Below, in pieces: positions 1 to 5,241 of a stretch of DNA of 5,241 nt. Within the stretch, counting starts at the first letter, position 1, and the number at the start of each line of letters is the position of its first letter. Under the pieces are notes generated by a model, which made no database searches, was not told the DNA's origin, and saw nothing but the letters and a program-made list of their open reading frames with translations. The stretch spans positions 1 to 5,241 of the forward strand of contig DYTG01000114.1 in assembly GCA_020726085.1 (NCBI GenBank), in the 5' to 3' direction. Both the position numbers and the translations under genes were made by a program. The stretch comes from Sulfurovum sp. GTDB taxonomy: Bacteria > Campylobacterota > Campylobacteria > Campylobacterales > Sulfurovaceae.

Positions 1-1493
1 AGTGCAACTTCGTTTTTATTCTCCCAATCAATAGCCCTAAAGGGTATAGAGGCGATAGGTTTTTGAGAAAATTCTACAATATTGCCTTTAAGAACACCAT
101 TAATAGTAAGCCACTCAAAGACTCTTTTGTTGTTAAGCAAAGCAAGAATATAGTAGATACTCTCCTTGATGCCCTCTTTTTTAAAGAGTGCCGTTACATC
201 TTGCGTTGGGTATATTTTGTTTTTAACAAAAGCAAATCTAAAATAATCCTTGTTGGATATTCTCTCTTTGCATGGAACAAAAATTCGTGGTTCATCTTTG
301 GAAAAAAGGTTAAAATTGCGTAAAAAGACCCACTCCCAATAAGGTATATCTCTATTGTATTGGTATCGTTTGTTAAGTTTGTCTTTAAATTGAACAAAGT
401 GATGGTAGAAATTGGGAAATTTTTCTTGCAACTCCGCTTCGTTTGCAAGAGCGTTGAGATAGATATAGTTTGTGGTATTTTTATAGACATAGGGTTCTAA
501 ATCTTTGGCTTTAACGACTTTCAGCAGTGAACCTTTTTCATTTTCATTGAGATGTTTGATGTGGTGAATTTGAAAAGCTTTGTCCAAACCGCTTACCATG
601 CCATTACCAATATCACATACATCTCCTATTGTGCGGTATTTTGTTGCTTCAAAATCAAATAAAGAAGTTTGTTTTTGGAGTTGCATTTGGCAACCTCTTT
701 CAAAGAATTTTAACTCTTTTTTGACTTCATTGGAGGCTAAAAGCCATCTATTGTCTTCTTCAAATTGATCAATTTCCAAATAAAGAGTATCTTTTTGAGG
801 TACTCTATCGTGAATATTTTCTAAGATTTTACGAGTAAGTTTGCAATTGGCATAATATTTGGTGAATTTTATTGTTGAAGATTCTCTTTTTTGTGTTTTA
901 ATGTATTTAAAAATAATGGTTGATACGGTAGCTTTTTCAAAAATAGGTGTTTCATTAAAATGAATGATTTGTTCAAAATAGCCATGATTTACCATATAAT
1001 TACGCAACGCCAAAGAGTGCTTGGTATTGAGCCAATATTCGGATGTGATAAAAATCAACTCGCCACCCTCTTTGAGTAATTCAATCGATTTGAGAATAAA
1101 AATATAAGAGTAGTCGCATAGACTGTTAAAGTATTTTTTCCACAAAGGATGATTGAGCAACTCTTTTTTAAGCTTCTCTTCCAAATTTTTCCAACGAATA
1201 TAGGGAGGGTTCCCAATAATCAAATCAAAAGTTTGCTCTACATTTGCCGTAACAAAACTCTCATTGAGTACATAAAAATCATTACAAAGTCTGCTATCAA
1301 TCTCATAAGCACAAATATTTTTGTATCCTTTTTGGGACAAAGCGTGAATAAAAACACCCTCACCCGATGAGGGTTCAAGCACTCTAGCATCACTTGAAGT
1401 ATGCGATAGAGATACCATATAATCAGCCACAATAGCGGGTGTAAAGTACTGCCCGTATCTATTTTTTTGGCTAATAAAGAGTGGTTTAGTCAC
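1..1493 (-). CDS. N6-adenine DNA methyltransferase, TaqI/Eco57I-like (C-terminus cut by window edge)
   Basis: The protein probably transfers a methyl group from S-adenosylmethionine to N6 of adenine in a specific DNA site. The minus-strand frame is open from a GTG at 1493 to the left edge, 497 codons without a stop. The motif order is that of gamma-class amino-methyltransferases: motif X (YGQYFTP, residues 13-19), SAM-binding motif I (LEPSSGEGVF, 39-48), motif II acidic pair (YEID, 63-66) and catalytic motif IV (NPPYIRW, 95-101). The C-terminal half resembles a TaqI-type target-recognition domain, with GMVSGLDKAFQI near 298-309 and KPIASIPF at 478-485. The latter usually lies near the end of such proteins, so little is probably missing. 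The gene begins 9 nt after the antiporter stop and was probably cotranscribed with it. The GTG is preferred over the adjacent TTG (1496) because AAGG lies 7 nt upstream. No restriction endonuclease partner is visible. The methylase class is fairly sure; the target site and orphan versus restriction-modification status are unknown. Confidence 0.9.
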   Translation of the reverse strand, partial: MTKPLFISQKNRYGQYFTPAIVADYMVSLSHTSSDARVLEPSSGEGVFIHALSQKGYKNICAYEIDSRLCNDFYVLNESFVTANVEQTFDLIIGNPPYIRWKNLEEKLKKELLNHPLWKKYFNSLCDYSYIFILKSIELLKEGGELIFITSEYWLNTKHSLALRNYMVNHGYFEQIIHFNETPIFEKATVSTIIFKYIKTQKRESSTIKFTKYYANCKLTRKILENIHDRVPQKDTLYLEIDQFEEDNRWLLASNEVKKELKFFERGCQMQLQKQTSLFDFEATKYRTIGDVCDIGNGMVSGLDKAFQIHHIKHLNENEKGSLLKVVKAKDLEPYVYKNTTNYIYLNALANEAELQEKFPNFYHHFVQFKDKLNKRYQYNRDIPYWEWVFLRNFNLFSKDEPRIFVPCKERISNKDYFRFAFVKNKIYPTQDVTALFKKEGIKESIYYILALLNNKRVFEWLTINGVLKGNIVEFSQKPIASIPFRAIDWENKNEVA

Positions 1494-1500
1494 CAATACG

Positions 1501-1505
1501 CCTTA
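1501..1505 (-). promoter_or_regulatory. Shine-Dalgarno of the methyltransferase, overlapping the antiporter stop codon
   Basis: The minus strand reads TAAGG here. Its TAA (1505-1503) is the antiporter stop and AAGG (1504-1501) is the probable ribosome site. Spacing is 7 nt to GTG 1493 and 4 nt to TTG 1496, so GTG is the likelier start. The overlap suggests translational coupling between the two genes. Confidence 0.55.
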
Positions 1506-3113
1506 TTTTTTATCACTTATTTTACAACTCAACGCCTCATCGACGATGATTTGAGCCATAATCTCAGCTCGGTTAAGGACGTGTCTTAGATTGTACTCTT
1601 CTAAAAGCTCTTGTTCTTGTTTGTTGGCGACTTTGGCGATGATGTCAATCTCTTTGCTAATGGACATGATGGTATCAATGATAAGATGGAGCTTTTGAAA
1701 ATTGTCAATAGCTACTATGACCGCTGAGGCTTTGTGGATATTGAGTTTTTCCAACAACGATACTTGCGTGGCATTGCCCAAAATGATGTTTCGTTTGGCT
1801 CTTTTGGCTTGTTCGACAAGCTTTAAATCGTGTTCGATAATGATATAAGGGATATTTTTTTCGATTAATTTTCTCACAACACTTTTGCCTGCATTGGCGT
1901 ATCCGCATACGATGACGTGATTGATAAAACTCTCACACGTAATAGGCGTTTGAGGAATAGGCTCTGGCACTATTCTATCGGCAAATACAGAGAGGTTTTT
2001 AAGAATAAAAGGAGTAGCAATCATCGAAAGCACCACAGTAGCTAGAAGTATCTGTACGGTATGGTTATCAACAAGCGACGTGGTATTGGCCAATGCTAAA
2101 ACTACGAGCGAAAATTCACCGATTTGACACAGTGACAAAGCACTCTTAAAAGCCGTACGTTTGGTCGTTTTGCGTACCAAGATAGCATAAATCATCGAGG
2201 CTTTGATGAGCATAATAAAAAAGAGCAATGCAACGATAATGACAATATTTTTTGCAATAACAGCAATATCAATTTGCATCCCAATCGTGATAAAAAAGAG
2301 TCCTAGCAACAAATCCCTAAAGGGAATCAAATCGGCTTCAATTTGGTGTTTGTATTTGGTTTCAGCAATGGTCATACCCGCTATAAAAGCTCCCAAAGAG
2401 TAGGAAAATCCAAAAAGGTGAGCCAAATAGGCCGAACCAATGACAATCAATAAAATCGATGCAATATAAATCTCATTGGAGGAGTAGGAGAGCTCCAAAA
2501 ATCGCTCGACAATGTATTTGCCAAAAACAAAAAGAATTGATAGAGCAACAATGGCCTCAATAAGGGTATAAAAAAGCAACACCCCCAAAGATTGCTCGGT
2601 GTTGGCAAAGATATCAACCATAAGCAAAATAGGAATCACAGCAATATCTTGAAAAAGTAGCATACCCAAAGCTTTTTTGCCAAACTCACTGTTGATTTGA
2701 CCGCTCTCGTTGAGTACTTTTAGCACAATTGCTGTAGAGGAGAGGGAAATAGCCGCTGCGACGATAATAGCACCCTTAAGGTCTATGCCCAAAATTATGA
2801 CGATAAGTACAAAAAAGAGCAAAGCCGATAAGCTTACTTGCAAAGCTCCATTGACAAAAACCTCCTCTTTCATACTTTTGAGATGGGCTATGGAGAACTC
2901 TAAACCAATAGTAAACATCAAAAAGACAATCCCAAACTCCGCAATATGCGTAAGTGTATCATCGTGTCCGCTATGAAGCCCAAAAACTTTGCTCACAATA
3001 AGACCCGTGAAAATATACCCAATGATAGTAGGGATACTGTAACGTCTAAGAAATATATTGAGGGCTATAGCTATTGTAAAAGTTGAAATTATTACTATCA
3101 TTACGTCATTCAT
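1503..3113 (-). CDS. Kef-type (CPA2) monovalent cation:proton antiporter with RCK/TrkA-N domain
   Basis: This is an inner-membrane protein expected to exchange K+ (or Na+) for H+, with a cytoplasmic nucleotide-binding regulatory domain. The 536 residues split into a hydrophobic part (about 1-375, some 12-13 membrane segments) and a soluble part (about 398-520). Family signatures are FTIGLEFS (67-74), SLSSTAIVLKVL (123-134), LLFQDIAVIPIL (152-163, including the transport aspartate D156), LGAFIAGM (240-247), LFFITIGMQID (272-282) and QIGEFSLVVL (330-339). The RCK-N Rossmann fold begins at HVIVCGYANAG (399-409) with acidic E427 after the second strand. It is shorter than E. coli KefB/KefC (about 600 residues), and glutathione gating as in KefC cannot be assumed. 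The second Rossmann glycine is Ala406, and the usual GDA is GNA (446-448). The ATG is supported by AAGGAAG at 3125-3119. It lies 58 nt after the CoA-binding gene. Family is sure; the transported ion is not. Confidence 0.95.
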   Translation of the reverse strand: MNDVMIVIISTFTIAIALNIFLRRYSIPTIIGYIFTGLIVSKVFGLHSGHDDTLTHIAEFGIVFLMFTIGLEFSIAHLKSMKEEVFVNGALQVSLSALLFFVLIVIILGIDLKGAIIVAAAISLSSTAIVLKVLNESGQINSEFGKKALGMLLFQDIAVIPILLMVDIFANTEQSLGVLLFYTLIEAIVALSILFVFGKYIVERFLELSYSSNEIYIASILLIVIGSAYLAHLFGFSYSLGAFIAGMTIAETKYKHQIEADLIPFRDLLLGLFFITIGMQIDIAVIAKNIVIIVALLFFIMLIKASMIYAILVRKTTKRTAFKSALSLCQIGEFSLVVLALANTTSLVDNHTVQILLATVVLSMIATPFILKNLSVFADRIVPEPIPQTPITCESFINHVIVCGYANAGKSVVRKLIEKNIPYIIIEHDLKLVEQAKRAKRNIILGNATQVSLLEKLNIHKASAVIVAIDNFQKLHLIIDTIMSISKEIDIIAKVANKQEQELLEEYNLRHVLNRAEIMAQIIVDEALSCKISDKK

Positions 3114-3118
3114 ATTAA

Positions 3119-3125
3119 CTTCCTT
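3119..3125 (-). promoter_or_regulatory. Shine-Dalgarno of the antiporter gene
   Basis: The minus strand reads AAGGAAG, 5 nt before the ATG at 3113. It is a strong site and fixes the antiporter start. The 58-nt gap to the upstream gene contains no convincing terminator, which fits cotranscription. Confidence 0.7.
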
Positions 3126-3171
3126 GAGTTTTGTTGAGAGTAAAAATAGCCTATAATCCCTTAAATTTTGA

Positions 3172-3603
3172 TTACGCCATAAGCTCTCGATGCTCTACCA
3201 TGGCACAGTAGTTTTGGACGACACGTATTCCTGCCTCTTTGGCTTTTTGAGAAGCATTATTGTTGATAATGCCTATTTGCGTCCAAAGCACTTTGATATC
3301 ACCACGCTCAATACACGCCTCAACAATAGCATCTACAACTTCGGGTTTTCTAAATACAACAACCATATCGACAGGTTCATCAATCTCTTTGAGGGAACGG
3401 AAGACTTTTTGACCCAATATTTCACTCTCTTTTGGGTAAACAGGTATCATATTATAGCCAACTTCCAATAAATATTTGGCCACCTTATGACTATCCTTTT
3501 GAGGCTCTGGCGAAGCACCTATAACGGCTATTGTTTTAACCATTTTGAAGTACTCAATCATCTCATCGCTATTACTATTGACTCGCGGCATTTCGCATTC
3601 CAT
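3172..3603 (-). CDS. CoA-binding domain protein, YccU-like
   Basis: This is a small cytoplasmic Rossmann-fold protein of the CoA_binding_2 family (relatives include E. coli YccU, about 137 residues). CoA or a related nucleotide is the presumed ligand; the physiological role of the family is poorly defined. With the start at 3603 it has 143 residues. Visible motifs are IAVIGASPEPQKDSHKV (25-41, nucleotide-binding loop), IPVYPK (53-58), VDMVVVFRKPE (78-88), LWTQIGI (106-112) and AGIRVVQNYCAMVEH (124-138), all in the family's order. An in-frame ATG at 3645 would add 14 residues (ending in QESK) but has no good ribosome site and lies upstream of the predicted transcription start. CAGGAG at 3615-3610, 6 nt before ATG 3603, supports the shorter form. 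It is the first gene of the leftward unit with the antiporter. The metabolic link between the two is not evident from sequence. Confidence 0.92.
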   Translation of the reverse strand: MECEMPRVNSNSDEMIEYFKMVKTIAVIGASPEPQKDSHKVAKYLLEVGYNMIPVYPKESEILGQKVFRSLKEIDEPVDMVVVFRKPEVVDAIVEACIERGDIKVLWTQIGIINNNASQKAKEAGIRVVQNYCAMVEHRELMA

Positions 3604-3609
3604 TTTTGA

Positions 3610-3615
3610 CTCCTG
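3610..3615 (-). promoter_or_regulatory. Shine-Dalgarno deciding the start of the CoA-binding gene
   Basis: The minus strand reads CAGGAG, 6 nt before the ATG at 3603. It selects this start over the in-frame ATG at 3645. Confidence 0.75.
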
Positions 3616-3630
3616 AATATCATTTTTATT

Positions 3631-3639
3631 ATTGTAGCA
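3631..3639 (-). promoter_or_regulatory. Leftward promoter, extended -10
   Basis: The minus strand reads TGC-TACAAT: TACAAT at 3636-3631 with a TG extension at 3639-3638. No recognisable -35 lies 16-18 nt upstream, as is common in Campylobacterota. Transcription would begin near 3624, giving a leader of about 20 nt to ATG 3603 and driving the CoA-binding, antiporter and methyltransferase genes. Predicted from sequence only. Confidence 0.5.
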
Positions 3640-3662
3640 CTCCAAAATTAAAAACTAGAGAA

Positions 3663-3677
3663 AATTTAACTTAAATT
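3663..3677. promoter_or_regulatory. Perfect 15-bp palindrome, candidate operator
   Basis: AATTTAA-C-TTAAATT is two perfect 7-bp arms around one central base. It ends 2 bp before the rightward -10 (3680-3685) and lies about 27 bp upstream of the leftward -10. A repressor bound here would block the rightward promoter. An AT-only palindrome can arise by chance in AT-rich DNA, so the operator role is inferred from its position. The antitoxin-like protein at 4279 is a candidate ligand. Confidence 0.4.
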
Positions 3678-3685
3678 GATATAAT
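3677..3685 (+). promoter_or_regulatory. Rightward promoter, extended -10
   Basis: TGA-TATAAT has a consensus TATAAT at 3680-3685 and a TG extension at 3677-3678. No good -35 is present (AGAGAA at 17-bp spacing). Transcription would begin near 3691-3692, leaving a leader of about 16 nt before ATG 3708. It probably drives the Uma2 gene and the genes after it. Confidence 0.6.
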
Positions 3686-3695
3686 AGTAGTAAAA

Positions 3696-3700
3696 AAGGA
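3696..3700 (+). promoter_or_regulatory. Shine-Dalgarno deciding the start of the Uma2 gene
   Basis: AAGGA lies 7 nt before ATG 3708 but only 1 nt before the in-frame TTG at 3702, which is too close to work. The ATG is therefore the likely start. Confidence 0.7.
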
Positions 3701-3707
3701 ATTGAGC

Positions 3708-4265
3708 ATGCATGAGGCACTACGATTGGACAACTACACCTATGAAGATTATCTAGAGATTGATACTACCACAAAGGAGCGACTAGAGCTTATCTTTGGA
3801 GAGATTTACATGATGGCGGGAGCGAGTGCCTTACATCAAGACAGTGTAGGCAATATCTTTTTTGTCCTCAAAAAGATTGCCAAAGAGTATCCCAAATGCA
3901 CCCCACGCATTGCCCCTTTTGATGTGAAATTAAGCCTCAATCGTCAAATCAATGTCGTACAACCCGATATTATGATTTTTTGCAACAATCACTCTTTGCC
4001 TTGTGCCATTTTTGAAGTACTCTCTCCCTCGACTGCCTACAAAGACAAAACCATCAAAAAAGAACTCTACGAAGCCAGTGGCGTAAGCGAGTATTTTTTG
4101 GTCAATTGCGAATACGCAACCATCGATAAGTTTATACTCCAAGAGGGAAAATACCTCTACGACAAAGCCTACGGCATAGAAGACAAACTCCCCATTCTTT
4201 GCATGGAGAACGAAATAGAACTCAGTGAAGTGTTTGAGGTAGAATGGGTAGAGTTAAACGATTAA
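3708..4265 (+). CDS. Uma2-family (DUF820) restriction-endonuclease-fold nuclease
   Basis: The 185-residue protein belongs to the Uma2/DUF820 family, whose fold is that of PD-(D/E)XK nucleases. Most members are uncharacterised, so DNA cleavage is predicted, not shown. Seen in order: YTYEDYLEI (10-18), RLELIFGEIYMMAGAS (25-40), His43, APFDVKL (69-75), VVQPDIMIF with Pro86-Asp87 (83-91), IFEVLSPST with Glu103 (101-109), then Lys114/Lys117 and YEASGVSEYFLVN (121-133). Asp87 and Glu103 are the expected metal ligands, so the protein looks intact and of usual length (about 190). ATG 3708 is chosen over TTG 3702 on ribosome-site spacing. It is the first gene after the rightward promoter, with the antitoxin-like gene 13 nt downstream. 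Many bacteria, especially cyanobacteria, carry numerous Uma2 copies, so a mobile or defence role is possible but unproven. Confidence 0.9.
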   Translation: MHEALRLDNYTYEDYLEIDTTTKERLELIFGEIYMMAGASALHQDSVGNIFFVLKKIAKEYPKCTPRIAPFDVKLSLNRQINVVQPDIMIFCNNHSLPCAIFEVLSPSTAYKDKTIKKELYEASGVSEYFLVNCEYATIDKFILQEGKYLYDKAYGIEDKLPILCMENEIELSEVFEVEWVELND

Positions 4266-4278
4266 AAAGGGGGATTTT

Positions 4279-4476
4279 GTGCATACAGTGACCATCAATA
4301 TAAAAGATAGCGTGATTGATAATATTCTCTATCTATTGAGAAACTTATACGATGTTGAGATAGTAGAAAACAAAAAAGTAGATGATGTTCAAAAACTTAA
4401 TCAAGTGAAAGGTATCTTAAAGGGAAGAATAAAAGACCCTATGGAGTATCAAAGAGATTTACGCAATGAGTGGTAG
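4279..4476 (+). CDS. Small antitoxin-like protein (65 aa)
   Basis: This 65-residue protein begins at GTG 4279, behind a purine-rich AAGGGGG site ending 5 nt upstream, and follows the Uma2 stop by 13 nt. It starts with a beta-strand-like MHTVTINIKDSV (1-12). An amphipathic helix with LYLLRNL and an acidic EIVENKK stretch (27-33) follow. The tail is basic then acidic, with GILKGRIKDP (45-54) and YQRDLRNEW (57-65). The strand-plus-helix N-terminus and a tail of the type 'GILK...DP..YQR..R.EW' resemble, from memory, type II antitoxins that bind DNA through the N-terminus and a toxin through the C-terminus. The neighbouring genes show no RelE/ParE or PIN toxin, so its partner could be the Uma2 protein, the next gene, or lost. 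The gene is probably real; the antitoxin role is a moderate guess. Confidence 0.65.
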   Translation: MHTVTINIKDSVIDNILYLLRNLYDVEIVENKKVDDVQKLNQVKGILKGRIKDPMEYQRDLRNEW

Positions 4477-4493
4477 GTTTGGCACTGCCAAAC
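4477..4493 (+). repeat. Hairpin just after the antitoxin-like gene
   Basis: GTTTGGC-ACT-GCCAAAC gives a perfect 7-bp stem with a 3-nt loop. It starts on the base after the TAG stop (4474-4476). No T-run follows (GACGAATAAAAA), so it is not a standard intrinsic terminator. It could stabilise or separate the upstream message, or weaken read-through into the next gene. Confidence 0.5.
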
Positions 4494-4521
4494 GACGAAT
4501 AAAAATTGGATAAGGTAATAA

Positions 4522-5241
4522 ATGGCAACCATTGATAAAGAAGAGATAGAAAAATATATATTTGACCCTGATAATCCAAAAGCGTGTAAATCCTATAAGT
4601 TGTTGTTGAATATTGCGAGAAAAGAGAATGCGAGTTTCTTTTCACCTGAGTTTTTGCAATATTTTTATCAAGATCAAATTCTTACTAAAGAGTTTGATGA
4701 ACAGATTTGGGATAAGCCTAAGGATTACAGTGATTTAGCATTTCAAGAAAAAATTGAACTTTTTAAACAACAACTATCCACAAAAGAACTAGAAGACTAT
4801 TTCAATTCTTTAAAGAGAGATAATATAGATACTAGCAAAATATCGAAATACTCTTTTATTAAACAATTGACTTTTTTAACAGACTTAGCACCCATTGGTA
4901 AAAAAATGCAATTATCTGAATATAAGCATAATAGCTTACCACTTTATGAAGCTATAGCAGGACATATGATAGGTGAATTAAGAAATCAAAAATTTGCTTA
5001 TTATAATAACCATACATACACCGATGAAAAGTATTTAGCAATGTATAACTATTCTAATACAAAATATAATAAAAATACTATTATTTTGTCAAAAGATTTT
5101 TTTGACATATTGAAGATAAATTTTATAAAATCATCTATTTTTATAACTCTTGAGGAAAACATAGATAAGTTTATTGAACAAAATAAAAACCCAAACATCA
5201 AACCCCTCTTTCTCAAAAAAATTGAAGATGTGGATTTATTG
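4522..5241 (+). CDS. Unrecognised AT-rich protein (C-terminus cut by window edge)
   Basis: The frame is open from ATG 4522 to the right edge, 240 codons with no stop. AAGG at 4512-4515 lies 6 nt before the ATG. I do not recognise a family. The visible part is soluble, with no signal peptide or membrane segment, and rich in Lys, Asn, Tyr and Phe. It looks mainly helical over 1-155 (for example the charged stretch FQEKIELFKQQL, 74-85). A more polar segment follows around GHMIGELRNQKFAYYNN (147-163), and strand-like patches NTIILS (185-190) and SSIFITL (204-210) come later. GC falls along the gene, from about 35% near 4561-4620 to about 24% over 4861-5220 and 13% over 5041-5100. That is well below the antiporter gene (about 40%) and suggests foreign origin. 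It follows the antitoxin-like gene by 45 nt on the same strand with no clear promoter between them. An effector or toxin role is possible but unsupported by any motif. Confidence 0.75.
   Translation, partial: MATIDKEEIEKYIFDPDNPKACKSYKLLLNIARKENASFFSPEFLQYFYQDQILTKEFDEQIWDKPKDYSDLAFQEKIELFKQQLSTKELEDYFNSLKRDNIDTSKISKYSFIKQLTFLTDLAPIGKKMQLSEYKHNSLPLYEAIAGHMIGELRNQKFAYYNNHTYTDEKYLAMYNYSNTKYNKNTIILSKDFFDILKINFIKSSIFITLEENIDKFIEQNKNPNIKPLFLKKIEDVDLL

Noticed and set aside
63..1370. Short plus-strand frames opposite the methyltransferase (63-323, 580-768, 1149-1370)
   Set aside because: They lie antisense to a continuous 497-codon frame with clear methylase motifs and have no recognisable protein features of their own.
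1705..2976. Short frames overlapping the antiporter gene (1705-1908 minus, 2203-2403 plus, 2710-2976 plus)
   Set aside because: They are shadows of a conserved 536-residue protein and show no family motifs.
3114..3171. Separate promoter for the antiporter in the 58-nt gap (minus-strand TATAGGCTATTTT)
   Set aside because: The -10-like sequence is poor, has no TG extension and no -35. Cotranscription with the upstream gene is the simpler reading.
3604..3645. Longer version of the CoA-binding protein starting at ATG 3645
   Set aside because: The extra 14 residues have no family counterpart. That ATG lacks a ribosome site and lies upstream of the predicted transcription start, whereas ATG 3603 has CAGGAG at 6-nt spacing.
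3702..3707. TTG start for the Uma2 gene at 3702
   Set aside because: AAGGA would be only 1 nt away. ATG 3708, two codons later, has 7-nt spacing.
4477..4510. Intrinsic terminator after the antitoxin-like gene
   Set aside because: The stem is followed by GACGAATAAAAA with no T-run, so rho-independent termination in the plus direction is not supported.
4439..4645. Minus-strand 68-codon frame across the hairpin and the start of the unknown gene
   Set aside because: It is antisense to two plus-strand genes with better starts, has no ribosome site that I can see, and its sequence looks like a reverse-frame artefact.

Overview
The window looks like a chromosomal segment of a Campylobacterota (epsilonproteobacterial) organism such as a Sulfurimonas, Sulfurospirillum or Arcobacter relative. 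This rests on moderately low GC (roughly 40% in the antiporter gene, about 24% at the right end, by hand count of sample lines), AT-rich promoters with good -10 but poor -35 boxes, AAGGA-type ribosome sites and tight gene packing. The genus is not determined. There are no RNA genes, CRISPR arrays or insertion sequences.

Left two thirds, minus strand: three genes read leftward from about position 3630 and are probably one transcription unit. The first is a 143-residue CoA-binding (YccU-like) Rossmann protein. The second is a 536-residue Kef-type monovalent cation:proton antiporter with a C-terminal TrkA-N/RCK domain. The third starts 9 nt after the antiporter stop. It is a gamma-type N6-adenine DNA methyltransferase (TaqI/Eco57I-like, NPPY) that runs off the left edge after 497 codons.

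Middle: a 104-bp divergent promoter region (3604-3707). It contains an extended -10 box for each direction and a perfect 15-bp palindrome lying against the rightward -10, a candidate operator.

Right third, plus strand: a Uma2-family (DUF820, PD-(D/E)XK-like) nuclease is followed after 13 nt by a 65-residue antitoxin-like protein. After a hairpin comes an unrecognised, very AT-rich gene that runs off the right edge with 240 codons visible. These three may be a small accessory operon. The nuclease plus antitoxin-like pair under a palindromic operator, next to an orphan-looking methyltransferase, is the part most worth a second look. A toxin-antitoxin or defence role is inference only.
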